A stretch of DNA of 64,000 nucleotides from Parastagonospora avenae f. sp. tritici 18332-5 (taxonomy: Eukaryota; Ascomycota; Dothideomycetes; Pleosporales; Phaeosphaeriaceae), in contig JAFJTR010000082.1 in the NCBI GenBank assembly GCA_022559985.1, forward strand, positions 62,001-126,000. Reading direction: 5' to 3'. The position numbers and the translations under genes are program-made. Below the pieces are notes generated by a model that saw only the letters and a program-made list of their open reading frames with translations, did no database searches and was not told the origin of the DNA. Position 1 is the first letter of the stretch. Every line of letters begins with the position of its first letter. Shown here piece by piece: positions 45,108 to 56,302 of the stretch.

Positions 45108-46143
45108 ATGGCGCCAGGCCGTATTTCACCTGTTGATTCGACACCTTCAGTCAAGACAATCAAACCTACTGTATATCTCTTGGACAGATTCCATCCTGAT
45201 GCGGAGAAGCATGCACAGTCATTATTCGATGCAGTCCTCCCCGGTGACAGGCGTCACGCGCAATGGCGAGAGAAGGCTGACTACTTACTGATTCGAGGCT
45301 CATACTTGACAGCGGATGATGTGCAGTCAAGTCCAAGGCTCAAGGCACTTGGAAAACAAGGCGTTGGTATGTAATCTACCGCTACAATCTCCCTATCAGT
45401 CCTATGTCTCTAATGATGATGTAGGCATTGACAAGATCGACGCCACGGCATGCAGTGAACGGGATATCAAGATCTTCACTACTCCGGGCGTCAACGCGCA
45501 AGCCGTCGCTGAAACCGTCTTAACACTCACAATGTCCGTGGCACGGCAAGTGGGCCACATCACGGCGCAGCAGAGCCACGGCAAGCTGGTGCCGAAAGAG
45601 AAGTGCTCAGGTCTGATCATAAGCGGCAAGACTGTTGGCATTGTCGGCATGGGAAATATTGGCCAAAGGGTTGCCAGAATATTCCAAGGAGGACTGGGAT
45701 GTGACATTGTCGCATACGACCCTCTACTGCCAGCCGATGCGTGGGCAGACATACCACACACCCGCGCTAAGACGCTGGATCAGGTCCTGGAAGCATCTGA
45801 CGTTTTCACGCTCCACGTCCCACTACTTCCTCAGACACGTAACCTCATTGGGTATCAACAGTTGTCACAAATGAAGAGCAACGCAATCTTAATCAACGCC
45901 GCACGCGGTGGAATCGTCAACGAAGCTGACTTGGAACGCGCCATGAATGAAGGGTTGATATTTGGCGCCGGGCTGGACTGCCACGAACAAGAGCCGCCTA
46001 CAAAAGAGCGATACGGTGGACTCTGGGACACAGGACGCGTAGTGAGCACGCCGCATATTGGGGCAGCCACGGCACAGACGCAGATGGAGACGGCAATGGC
46101 TGCGGTCGACAGATTGGCCGAGTACATAAGAGCAACTCAATAA
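45108..46143 (+). CDS. D-isomer-specific 2-hydroxyacid dehydrogenase
   Basis: Two exons, 45108-45366 and 45425-46143, with a GTATGT..GTAG intron inside a Gly codon; 325 residues. It is an NAD(P)-dependent enzyme that interconverts D-2-hydroxyacids and 2-oxoacids. Seen: the Rossmann GMGNIGQRVARIF fingerprint, AYDPLLP after it, SDVFTLHVPLLPQTRNLIG, INAARGGIVNEADL with the substrate/catalytic Arg, the Glu in DCHEQEPP and the catalytic His in TPHIGAAT. The segment GVNAQAVAETVL resembles the phosphoglycerate dehydrogenase branch, but the lack of an ACT domain and the short length point to a catabolic enzyme (hydroxypyruvate, glyoxylate or similar). Its stop codon overlaps the end of the convergent Zn2Cys6 gene. 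Confidence 0.9.
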
Positions 46144-48209
46144 TTGAATGGCATTTGATCCCAAAAGTTACCGTGCGTTGGTATTGATCCCCATGCATAT
46201 TCGCCGAGCCCTGCCTCTAGTTGCATCATGAGGTCGTCAGTGAGGCCGAGGCTGAGCTCCTGGGAATTCAATGCATAGTTCATACTGAAATGATCCATAT
46301 TGAGATTCAGCTCATTGTTGTCTTGCGACAATGCCTCAAATGCCGCATTGTAAGCTTGGTGAACGTCATGCGAGCTGGTGCCCGGGGGGAGCTGATCCGG
46401 TTGTGTCGTGTTAGGGTTCATGGACACTGTAGCAGCAGTTATAGGGTTCATTGGGTGTGACTTGTCTTTGAGGCATTCGTCCTTCACAACATCGAACACT
46501 ACAGCCGCAGACCCTGCATCGGGCATTTTATCCTTGAAAAACGATAATATGCCACTGCATACATCAAGCGTCTTGACAGGATCTCGTTGCTGGATCTCTG
46601 TGTCCGCAAGACGTACACAAAAAGTCACAGTCAAACCAGCTGTAAATATGACTTGAAAGTAGCTGCGTGTCCATGTTATAGCTCGCTTGTCCATCAGGTC
46701 TGCGTAGAGTTCAATGATGCGACTAGCCGATACGTAGCAAGCATTGAGTATCTCTTTGACTGCAGCGCCAGCATACGGTCTGGAAGGTATGTTGTGCATC
46801 GCGCCTCTTGCTAACAAGAGCAAGTCCTTTTCGAGCAGAAAGTCGTGCCATTCGGCTCGCTCGTAAAGGGAGCGCGGTGATGGAAAGATTGGTGCTGTTG
46901 ACCGCCAGTCTCTCAGCTCTTTCCGATATTGCGCAAAAGCCGAATAGACGTGACCAATAGATTTGAACTCTGGCAAGCTCGCACCACTCACCCCACCAGG
47001 TGGTGCGGAACTTCGACCGGTGTAGAATGTCGAGTGCACGCGAGAGCTAATACGCCTCAGGTGGATACAGAAGATGAACACAGACACTTCAGTAGGTCTT
47101 GCCATACTGGGTGGTATTGAGTCGAGACTGCACATGCCGGCGCTGATGAGGTATTCGTCGTTTGCGTCGAAAGGAAGTGGCACATCGATGTCGGATTCCG
47201 CGATGGCAAAAGGTCTGCCAAGAATGCCAGAGCTGTAGCGATCAAGCACGTAGCACTCCCAAAAAATGCGCCGACGATGCTGTTCAGTGAGAGGGTCCAG
47301 AGTCTGGGTCGGCCACATTTGTAGCTGCCACTCGATACATTGTCGCATACACAGTTGGGATATCTCCCACAAAGAAGTGCCGATGTGGTGATACATGCCA
47401 AATCTGGCCACGAGCAGGAGGTTTTGTATCGCATCAATATCCTTTATGAGAGGAATTTTACCAAGATAGTTCTCAGCAGCCATGAAATATCCATATGGAT
47501 GCTCATCAATGATGCCTGCGCGGTATCGTGTAGTTGCGCTGATGGCAAACACCATCAGAAGTCTAAAGTGATCTTGGTCTGAAGATGATGTTGACGAGTC
47601 ATACACGCGATTGAAGATGCTGAGAACCTCTTGACGTAGCAGGAACGTATGATGAATATGGAAGCGTGTGAAGTAGTTATCCAGTAACTGCTCTCCTTCC
47701 TGCAACGGCGGTAGTGCATTTGGGGTCAGGTGAAGTTTTTGTATGCTCGGACGGTTTGCGAGCTGGTGCAATATACGCGTTCGATGTCGTTGCCATTTCG
47801 CCTCGGAGAGAATGCTATGGAGGAAACCGAGACCACTACCATCGCCAACAAAGCCGCTGCGCGAAGCAGTGCTGGCTGCAGTTGGTGGTCCTGTGGGCGG
47901 CCTCGAAGGCGGTGCTGTTGGCGATGTTTCGGCTGCTTCCGAAGTGGTTGTGGGCCCCTGGCTTGCTTCTCCACGTTCGCTCGCGTGTTCACCGGCTTTT
48001 TCGCCCAACTTTGCCTTCAATTCGGCTTCCTGCTCTTCCAATCGCTTGATATAGTCGCGCGCATATTGTTCTCCGGTTACTGGATCAACGATGATACACG
48101 CGACGTTCCCCTTAGTGCAGCTTGTACACTTGGGTGCCTGCCGATCGCATCTAACTTTGCGTAGTTTGCATTTTTGACAAGCTGGTAGCACTTGCATGTC
48201 GCTCGACAT
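46137..48209 (-). CDS. Zn2Cys6 transcription factor, xylanolytic-activator type
   Basis: Minus strand, one exon, 690 residues from the ATG at 48209. The zinc cluster is at the N-terminus with Cys11, 14, 21, 28, 31 and 38 (C-x2-C-x6-C-x6-C-x2-C-x6-C), followed by the typical GEQYARDYIKRLEEQEAELK coiled coil (about 46-66), a Pro/Ala/Ser-rich linker, and the fungal_trans domain (YFTRFHIHHTFLLR, LLMVFAISATTRYR, AENYLG, LLVARFGMYH, RRIFWECYVLDRYSSGILGRP, AESDIDVPLP). The middle and C-terminal parts are less conserved and end in a possible acidic/aromatic activation region (residues ~640-690, many Asn, Leu and Met). It is convergent with the dehydrogenase; their coding ends overlap by 7 bp. Probably part of the same locus. 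Confidence 0.9.
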   Translation of the reverse strand: MSSDMQVLPACQKCKLRKVRCDRQAPKCTSCTKGNVACIIVDPVTGEQYARDYIKRLEEQEAELKAKLGEKAGEHASERGEASQGPTTTSEAAETSPTAPPSRPPTGPPTAASTASRSGFVGDGSGLGFLHSILSEAKWQRHRTRILHQLANRPSIQKLHLTPNALPPLQEGEQLLDNYFTRFHIHHTFLLRQEVLSIFNRVYDSSTSSSDQDHFRLLMVFAISATTRYRAGIIDEHPYGYFMAAENYLGKIPLIKDIDAIQNLLLVARFGMYHHIGTSLWEISQLCMRQCIEWQLQMWPTQTLDPLTEQHRRRIFWECYVLDRYSSGILGRPFAIAESDIDVPLPFDANDEYLISAGMCSLDSIPPSMARPTEVSVFIFCIHLRRISSRVHSTFYTGRSSAPPGGVSGASLPEFKSIGHVYSAFAQYRKELRDWRSTAPIFPSPRSLYERAEWHDFLLEKDLLLLARGAMHNIPSRPYAGAAVKEILNACYVSASRIIELYADLMDKRAITWTRSYFQVIFTAGLTVTFCVRLADTEIQQRDPVKTLDVCSGILSFFKDKMPDAGSAAVVFDVVKDECLKDKSHPMNPITAATVSMNPNTTQPDQLPPGTSSHDVHQAYNAAFEALSQDNNELNLNMDHFSMNYALNSQELSLGLTDDLMMQLEAGLGEYAWGSIPTHGNFWDQMPFNY

Positions 48210-49349
48210 CGTCCTCCTTCATACCGGCCGTGGAACGTGGCCCTTCATTGGCGATGCAACATTGGTGCAGATGATTGTAGAAGAGATCAGATGGCGCAGA
48301 CAGCAGATCGGAGGCAGCCCGAGCGGCGTCTTGCGGGCTACTACGTAGCACGCCGAGGTCAGGTGAGGAGCGTCGTGCACGACGACCGCGCTACGAGTGC
48401 ATCACAGGAACAGCAATGCCAGAAAGAGGGAATCCACACCCGAAGAATCGATAGGCTGACTAATCAGAAGAAGGAAATCAAATCAGCTCTTTTGTCTCGA
48501 TACTGTGACTATCGTCGCTTGCTTTTTTCTGTCGAAATGGTCGTCATCTTCCGTGACATTCCTTTGATCAACTTTAACATCTAGCTGACCTTTGCCTGTC
48601 CAGGTGGGGGTCCCGTCGCTCAGAAGTATGAGTCTTTCTTCACCCACACGCTTCGGAAAGCTTCCGACGGTATACTTTGCCATGCGTCGAAAAGCATATG
48701 ACTGCCCGCACTCTTCATATTCGCTACGATTCTTAGATGATCCAAGTACCACTACCAAGGGTTAAAGTGTTGATATTGATGCTGCAAGAAGCACCAAGTA
48801 AGCCTGGAGTCTGTCAAGGCTCAGCACACTATGTCTTAGGCTTCAAGCCACGACAGACAAAAATGTGTACTTAGGTCCACCAAATTGCGGTGTCACACAT
48901 AGCGACTGTAGTAGCATCATAAGCAATTAGGTCTAAATGATAGACGGGAGCTATTGTAAGTCGGGTCAGCTTTCTCATAGGTGGCGCTTAGCAATGTCGT
49001 CTTCAGAATGGAGAATGCCATCGCGCTGCACGCCTGGTCAGAATAGCCAGCTTCACCATAGTTCAACCTCGTTTCAACATGTCGCCTTCAGCCGTCATTT
49101 TCTAGGATCTGTGATGGAAGACGATTGCGGTTGTTGAAAGTTGACACCGATGAAGTTCGAGAAGTATGTAATAGTCATTTCAGCTCAGCTTGAGCTGTCA
49201 GTAAGCCACAAGATAGATCGAGAATGTGAAATGATACCACCCTGATCATCCCAGCTGCAAATCACCCAAGAAAACCCTTTCCCTCAGGTAGGCGCCTGAA
49301 CTCCATAAAATGCCAAGGTGGCTCAGATAGGTGCAATCATTGCGACTGC
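48210..49349. other. Intergenic 1.1 kb
   Basis: It carries the promoter of the Zn2Cys6 gene and the 3' flank of DID2. A 66-codon minus-strand frame with an ATG at 48683 (MAKYTVGSFPKRVGEERL..) is open but unsupported by any family. Confidence 0.45.
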
Positions 49350-50106
49350 CTAGTTTCTAAGCGCGCGCAGCCTCTCGGTGAAAGCCTCCTCTTCCTGCTC
49401 GGTCGGGCCGACTTTGGTCTTCGCAGGGGTAGCCTCTTGCAAGTCTTGCTGTAGATCGACACCGGCCTTGTCTGCAGCCTGTGACATCAATCGATCCACG
49501 TCTTCTTGCGGGGTGCCGACAGCGGTTGCTGAGGATGTGATGTCTTGGTAGAGCTCGGTCGCAGAGTCGACGTTCTCAAATTGTTTCTCAAAGTCCACCA
49601 TGACAGATGCAATCTTTGTAAGAGTCAGCAATGTATGTATCAACGTCGAAAGCTTCTGCCAAGCTCGACGGGATGCGTACCCGTTCAGGACTCATCGACT
49701 TCATAGCCACGTCCAAACTTCGGTTGACCTTCATCATGTTGCCAGTGATCTGTCGCATGGTGACAGCAGTTTGTACGCGGCCAGCGACGGCATCGACGCG
49801 GGAGGATAGTTTCAGGAGATTGAGCTTCTCGTTCTGCTTGCGGACAGCGTTTTGGGCGTAGATGCGGGCGATGTCTCCATGGCCCTGCTTCATAGCCTGT
49901 ATCCGTGTCAGCCTTATTCCTCTCCATGGCTACCAGTATGCGCACCTTTTCGAGCTTCGTCTTCTCCGCCTGCTCCTCCTTGCCGGCTTTGAGCGCCTGC
50001 CTGTTCAGCGACTTTGCCGTGAACTACCGGGAGTTAGTGATGCCTGGGCACCGTCGGGAGGTAGACGCACCTTGAGGTTGAAGAGGGCGTTCTCGAGGCC
50101 CGACAT
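49350..50106 (-). CDS. DID2: ESCRT-III-associated protein Did2/CHMP1
   Basis: Minus strand, four exons: 50106-50071, 50023-49946, 49896-49681 and 49613-49350; 197 residues. All boundaries keep the frame; the last acceptor is AAAG. It is a Snf7-family helical protein: MSGLENALFNLKFTAKSLNR opening, charged helix (AGKEEQAEKTKLEKAMKQGH), GDIARIYAQNAVRKQNEKL, TAVTMRQITGNMMKVNRSL, then ASVMVDFEKQFENVD. The extreme C-terminus EEEAFTERLRALRN is a MIM1 motif that binds the MIT domain of Vps4. It works on endosomes to recruit Vps4 and disassemble ESCRT-III. Length equals yeast Did2 (~200). Confidence 0.95.
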
Positions 50107-50536
50107 GTTGAGGGTGAGGTTTGAGAGTTATCGCGCGTAGTGGAGCTGTGAGGTGTGGTGGATAGCAGTAGTGGTAGTGGTAGTGGTGCAACGCGGCTGA
50201 TTTCCGGGGTTCGCGGGGCCATCTTCTAGGCGCAAGACGTCACTGGCTGCCAAACGCCGCTGAAGATAACTTAGTCCTAGGCGGCAACTTCATGGTAGAC
50301 TTCACGCAACGCGAGTAAAAACAAATAGATGCGTATCATAACGACGTGTCTTTCGTATGGTCACAACATTTCATGCTCCTGCCATACCCCATGACGTCGA
50401 ATATCCGCCGTACATGTCCAGTACATTGCAACCTGTGTGCCCTGTCTATCCCAAACGCCGTCCCGAGACCACTAGGGCCAACACCACAACGCCGTGTGAA
50501 CATCTGTGTGAAGGATTGAGGAAAACGTGACACTCA
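50107..50536. other. Intergenic: DID2 promoter and NC2-beta 3' flank
   Basis: 430 bp, nothing recognisable inside. Confidence 0.5.
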
Positions 50537-51061
50537 TTATTGTGGTCCAGCATTGAACTTGTTTGTTGCCGACTTAAACAGCTCCTCTTGGGCCCTGATC
50601 AGCTCCTCTTCGGTCATGCCGCTCTGCTCGATCTTGGTTTGCTTCTTCTCGCGGTTCTGTAGCGCGTTAGTGGGAGCTTGCTGCCTTGCGCGAGAGGACG
50701 CACCTGTTGCTGCTTCTTGTAGTCCTGCGCGACATCGAGGACCGCTGGCACGTAGTCGCCAAAGTCGAGTTCCTCCAGCGCTGCCTTGACATGTTCGCAT
50801 GCGATGGTCTTCTTCGCGTCCTTTTCGGCGATTTCGTTGGCTTCGGAGGAGATGAGGGTGATGAATTCGACGCAGCACTCGATCAGAAGGTCGCGCGAGT
50901 CTTTCGCGAAGGTCATACCGGGCTCTGTGGCCAATATGTCCTGGACAATCTTCTGGACGGTTGCTGCGACGCGATTAGCTGCGTGCGAGCTTCGTGTAGG
51001 TTCGCTGCGTACCCTTTGGCAGCGACAAGTCGTCGTTACCGCCAAACTCGCGGTCAGACAT
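50537..51061 (-). CDS. NCB2: Negative cofactor 2 beta (Dr1/Ncb2), TBP-binding repressor
   Basis: Minus strand, three exons: 51061-51013, 50963-50704 and 50656-50537; 142 residues. This is a histone-fold protein: LSLPKATVQKIVQDIL, FAKDSRDLLIECCVEFI, SSEANEIAEKDAKKTI, EHVKAALEELDFGDYV, then a Gln/Lys helix (YKKQQQNREKKQTKIEQ). It pairs with NC2-alpha (Bur6) on TATA-binding protein to block or remodel preinitiation complexes in the nucleus. The intron 1 splice G|CA restores Ala in KATVQK, the known junction sequence. The fold and residues match Dr1 closely. Confidence 0.96.
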
Positions 51062-51428
51062 GGCGAGCGATTGCGCGGTTGAGAAATTGGGCTGTAATTT
51101 GGTTTATCCTGTACCGTGGTTCCTGGCTTAGAGCATCATCGAAGAACCAGAGAACGCGCCTGGCGGGCCGACGTTTTGCCGACGCCCCGCCGACCCTATG
51201 GTCCAAGGTTCATCGTAGCACGCTTTATTCACCAGCCGCAGTCCGTACCCGACAGATGGGCGTGAATGAAAGCTGACACCTGACCCGGGGAATGCACTAC
51301 ACTCATGGTCGGTACGGTGTATGCTCTAGTCACGCCTGGCCGCATCAGCTGCTCCAAGTAGACCGGTGTGGATTCACGTGTCTATCGGAGTCCCAACTAT
51401 CAGGTCGCGGCAGGGTTGCGGGCTCTAT
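51062..51428. other. NC2-beta upstream region
   Basis: No coding feature is recognised; it should hold the promoter of the minus-strand NC2-beta gene. Confidence 0.45.
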
Positions 51429-52105
51429 CTATGTCGCCATATCGGGCTGCGGCGGCAGCACATGCAACAGTCCGTGAAGATGGTTGACGAGCGGGTGGGC
51501 CTGCGGTGTTTCCTCAAACAACAGTCTCAGGGCTTGCAGCAGCAAATTGGCTTCATTCCACTTCGGCTCCAGAGAGGACATCATCGCCCACTTGATACGG
51601 GCGAATGTCACAGCTGATTGGCGCTCGTTGTTCATACCCGCGATCCTAGCCAGGGACTTTCTGTGCTCCCGGCCGAAGGTGATGCGGCGATCCATTACAC
51701 TACGCTGCACGACCAGCAGCGGTGGGGACAGACGCCGAAAGACGTCAGCGTGCGTGACAAGTCTTGGCCCAGGGAATGGTATTCAAGTCTGGTTGAGCTG
51801 ATAGCAGACGACAGTGGCGGTGAAAGCCGGGCAAACAGCGTGCAATCGCTCATCGGCTGGCGACACGGGCTCCACTAGGACTTGGAAGCCGGCAGTCGAG
51901 CCAGCAGTTGAGGATTCGGCTCGTCGTGACGACAAGCATGTCTGCATCTGCGCTCTCGAGGAAAGCAATTGCAAGTGCCTGCTTGGGGTCGCGTGAAGCG
52001 CGCTGCGATTGCCTTTTCGGTCACACAGGACGGCCAGGTTGCTATCACGCAGGGCGTCTGATATCTGTCCCTCAACGTTTAAGTCATCTAAGAGGCTCGA
52101 CCACG
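51429..52105 (-). pseudogene. Degraded coding remnant of unknown family
   Basis: Coding-like protein segments lie on the minus strand in this order: SLLDDLNVEGQISDALRDSN and LAVLCDRKGNRSA near 52100-52010; then, in a shifted frame, RDPKQALAIAFLESADADML followed by VVTTSRILNCWLDCRLPSP; back in the first frame GFQVLVEPVSPADERLH and VCPAFTATVVCYQLNQT; a TGA; then IPFPGPRLVTHADVFRRLSP and a final stretch to a stop at 51429 (ITFGREHRKSLARIAG, ..LHVLPPQPDMAT). There is no good start and there are frame changes plus a stop, so it reads as a broken gene or one with introns I could not solve. It lies in the upstream region of SCH9. I do not recognise the family. Confidence 0.35.
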
Positions 52106-52372
52106 GCTCCGGTGATCATCTTGACACACGCTGCTCACGTTCCGCCCGCCCTGGCGAAAGAGTCAAGTACCTTCGGGACCGCGCTGTTCACGGTTCACCG
52201 CCGCGCGCATAATAAACCTGGAAGAACTCGGGCTGCTTGCCTCTCGCACGCACGCACAGGCAGGGCCCGATAGAAGAGTTTTCGCAATTCGATACAGACT
52301 GCGCCGAGTCAAGGCTAGAGCCGCCCGGTCGTTCGAGCGCGAGCCAGGTTCGCGCATCCAGGTTTGATTATT

Positions 52373-55300
52373 ATGACTTCACGCCCGCGAGAAGCCCTCC
52401 CGACCTTCGACTTTCCCCAGCGGCCTCAGACTGCTTCCAGCGCCTTGGACCCTCACGCCAACCCTCCGGACACCACCAACATTTCGTTGACACCCGCCGT
52501 CCATGGGCGTTCAAAACGGCCCGGACTCAATCGCGCGCCATCGGAGAGCAGCAGTACCAAAACGATTCGACCCCGCCATTTATCTACCAAATCTCAGTCG
52601 GCCGTTCCCACTCTCTCCAACCTCAACGTCGGCCACAGCGGTCTGCCCACCTACCTGAGATCCCCCAAAATGACTAATTCCAACGGCGGCAACTCTTCTG
52701 GCGCGGCCGACTTGCTGCGTCAGGCCATGATGCAGAGGTAAGCACCAATTTAATTCTTTGTGCCAGAGTTCGGTGTTCCTGGCGCAGTGCGAGGGCGCAC
52801 CAATGCCCAGTCCAGTCATGGTGAGGATGATGATGATGATGATGAGATATGAGCAAAGCACTTTGGCAGGCGCGGCCGGCATCGCTTAGCTCTCCGCGCG
52901 TGTGGTAACGCAGCTGCTGGCCGAGAGTCGACGGCTGCCAACGTTACACACTACTCAGCAATTCCTGATGACCCCACGCATCAGCCTCAGCCTGCTGCCC
53001 TTCTCTCTGTCTCACTCTCACTCTCACTCTCGCCCTCAACCGCACCCTCGCCGCCCGCCCGCAGCACCGCCACGATGCCTGCCAGCACGCTGCTAACTCC
53101 GCACAGAGGCGCCAACGAAGACGAAAGCCACGACCAGATCGGCTCCACCAGCTCAACACCGCCCGGAGCCACCACGCCCCGCCCCGACCCGACTGACAAG
53201 CGACTGCCGGGTATTCTGCACAGTTACTTTGGCCAGGTTCGTGACTCTCTCATGCCCCAGAGGAAATCTTCGCTGGCCGACCCCTCCCCCGCACCTGCTA
53301 CTTCTGCCACCACCGCTTCCCAGGACCGCCCAGCGTCGGTCCAGGAAGAAAAAGAGTCACCTTCGCATCCCACCAACATGCTTCCCAGCCCCACCCCCAG
53401 TGCCTCTTCCCGCACCCCCTCAACCTCGCAGTTGGCTGGAGAATCGGAGAAGCTAACAGAGGGCGCCTTTGCGCCACCGCAAAATCAGGCCACTCCCCCA
53501 CAGACTCCCCGCACACGCTCACACGAGAGCAAGCCCAAACCGTCGAGTCTCTCGCGGACCTCAAATGCCTCAGACAAGTCGAAAGAGACCAAGGGAACGC
53601 CCGTCGTAGGCCCGCCAAAGGGCAAGCTCGAGGTCACAATATCAGAGGGACGCGGTCTGCGGCCAAGCGTGGATCCCTATGTCGTGTGCCAGTTCCAGTG
53701 GGCCGAGTACATTTCAGATGGACCGCGGCACGATGACAAGAAGGGCCGCCCCGCTCCCATGCAGATGAAGCGGACGGAGAGCGAGATGGGCAGGCCAATG
53801 GCCATACCAATGAAGAGTCGCCAGAGCAGCAACAGCGGTCACAGCTCCGACGCACGTGAGAGTTCTCTAGAGGAGATTTCGGACCCGAAGTGGGAGCATG
53901 AGGCTATTTTGTAAGTGTGGCGAACCGTCTCACGGCGACGACTAATTCGATGCAGTGACGTTGTTGGCGACCACGCCGAGATTGACATTTCCGTCTACGA
54001 CCGTTCCAACGGCGAAGCCTTCCTCGGTCATGTCCGTTTCTGCCCCAATCTCGTCGAGTACGAGCACCCTTACGACGGCTGGTTCCATCTGGAGCCACGG
54101 GAAAGAGACGGCGCCCATGTCACCGGCGAGATCCACCTGAAGCTCAACTTCCACAAGATTGACAAGAAGCACTACGGACCTGAGGATTTCGAGATCCTCA
54201 AGCTCATCGGCAAAGGTACCTTCGGTCAGGTCTTCCAGGTGCGGAAGCGGGACACTCGCCGCATATATGCCATGAAGGTGCTGTCAAAGAAGGTCATCGT
54301 GCAAAAGAAAGAAGTGGCACACACCCTTGGAGAACGCAACATCCTCGTGCGGACAGCTATGGCCGAGTCGCCGTTCATAGTCGGACTGAAGTTCTCGTTC
54401 CAGACACCCTCAGACCTCTACCTTGTGACAGATTACATGTCAGGTGGCGAGCTCTTCTGGCATCTGCAAAGAGAAGGCCGTTTCCAGGAAGCCCGAGCCA
54501 AGTTTTACATCGCCGAACTCATCCTTGCACTGCAACACCTCCATGAGCACAACATCGTGTACCGAGACTTGAAGCCTGAAAACATTCTTCTCGACGCGAA
54601 CGGCCACATCGCACTCTGCGACTTCGGTCTTTCCAAGGCTAACCTTACCGAGAATGCTACCACAAACACCTTCTGTGGTACTACCGAGTACTTGGCACCT
54701 GAAGTCCTGCTTGATGAGCACGGTTACACTAAAATGGTCGATTTCTGGTCCCTTGGTGTGCTCGTCTTCGAGATGTGCTGCGGCTGGAGTCCCTTCTACG
54801 CGGAGGACACGCAGCAAATGTACAAAAACATTGCCTTTGGAAAGGTCAGGTTTCCTCGGGATGCACTGAGCACTGAAGGCCGAAACTTTGTCAAGGGTCT
54901 TCTGAACCGGAACCCGAAGCACAGGCTGGGTGCCACAAGAGACGCTGAAGAGCTCAAGGCCCATCCCTTCTTTGCCGACGTTGACTGGGAGGCGCTGCAT
55001 AAGAAGAACGTCGTACCGCCTTTCAAGCCAAAGCTCAAGGGCGAACTGGACGTTTCAAACTTCGACCCAGAGTTCACGAATGCCCTGAATGGCAATGGTT
55101 CTCTAAACGCTCGGGCTGCGGCGCTCGCATCTGGTGTCAATCCTGCGTCGACACCTTTGTCGCCGACCATGCAAGCCAACTTCGCCGGTTTCACTTTCAC
55201 CGATCAAAGTACGATGGACCAACAGTTTGCTCACAAACAACGAGACGATTCGGAACGAATGGAAGAAGATGAGAAGGACGAAGTCGACTGGGACAGGCCA

Positions 55301-55381
55301 GCGGGACGCGGAGATAGAATGTCTGGCGTCATCCCAAGCAACGACCACGACATCTTCAACCAGGGGAACTTCGACGTCTAA
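52373..55381 (+). CDS. SCH9: AGC kinase Sch9-like with C2 domain
   Basis: Three exons: 52373-52737, 53107-53910 and 53956-55381; 864 residues. An N-terminal Ser/Thr/Pro-rich region (1-290) is followed by a C2 domain (~294-450: GKLEVTISEGRGLRPSVDPY then DVVGDHAEIDISVYDRS, LGHVRFCP, YDGWFHLEPRE). The kinase domain (~467-728) has GKGTFGQVF, AMKVLSKKVI with the Lys, YRDLKPENILLD, DFGLSKAN, the T-loop TNTFCGTTEYLAPE and WSLGVLVFEM. The AGC tail carries TPLSP and the hydrophobic motif FAGFTF (~800). This is the Sch9 layout: a TORC1-controlled S6-kinase-like regulator of growth, stress and lifespan. Intron 1 is 369 bp, unusually long for this window, and contains an in-frame ATG at 53075 that joins exon 2 without a stop, a possible second N-terminus. 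Confidence 0.95.
52825..52846. repeat. GAT trinucleotide run in SCH9 intron 1
   Basis: A short perfect trinucleotide array lies in the intron, so it should not affect the protein. A CT-rich stretch (about 53007-53034) sits nearer the acceptor. Confidence 0.7.
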
Positions 55382-56302
55382 TGAAGCATTCGCCCGATTG
55401 CCCATCTCCTTCGTTATCAGCGAAATTTCTTCGTGTCCTTACTTTGGCGAGCTCGTTGAAAAGTGTTTCAGATTTACTGCGATATGGCTTCAGCGATTAT
55501 GGCCGAAGCGAAACGATGGCATCATTCCCATGACCCTTTTCTCTAGATACCCGGCGCCACCCCCATTTCCGAAGGCCCTCATTTGTATTCAGGCCTCCAT
55601 GCTTATTTCAGCATTACGATCTTACCATACAAATTGCTCGAGGTACTCACCGGACTGGTCCCCCTGCGAGAGGCGACGCGCCCTTCTCAGCTGCGTCTCT
55701 TCCACGGTGACCTGGCACCACATGTTGGAAATGGAAGACTGATACAAGTGTAACAACTTCCAGTCTCGCTTGAGGGGCGACCAACAAATTGGTTTTCGTG
55801 GTGCGAAGGAATCTTTACCCCAGTATTTTATTGGGTAATAGTGTTTGTGCATTGCGTAGGGCGCTGGAGCATTGCGTTCGCTTAACATACTCGATTTTAC
55901 TTTCCATCACCTGGGAGACTTTTTTTCTTTCTACTCGTTAGTCTACTGCGTGCGATTATAAATGCATGTTTAGTGATTACATCAATTTCGCATCATCGGG
56001 GGGATCAATTGGATCGGGCACTTTGTACATATGAGAAACGGAATGCGGGATCATGATCTCTTTAAATCTGAATCGGAACGCTGACATAAGTATGCGGTAT
56101 TTGCCTATGTCGCGCGATTTCAAGGTCGAGTTGGGAGCTGGAATCAACGGGAGAGCTCTTGGATCAGGAATGAGAAGTTGAGATGATGTATTGAAACTAC
56201 GTGAAGGTGCCCTATCTATAGGCACGACTAACGAAGAGAGTGAGAAGCAAGCAGCTTACTCACTCAACGTGTACAAACTGATTGTACATGGGATGGAAGC
56301 TG
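55382..56302. other. Intergenic 0.9 kb
   Basis: SCH9 3' flank; no supported gene or RNA is seen. Confidence 0.5.

Noticed and set aside
48483..48758. Possible small protein on the minus strand upstream of the Zn2Cys6 gene
   Set aside because: The frame opens with a non-ATG codon; the internal ATG form (66 residues) has no family support.
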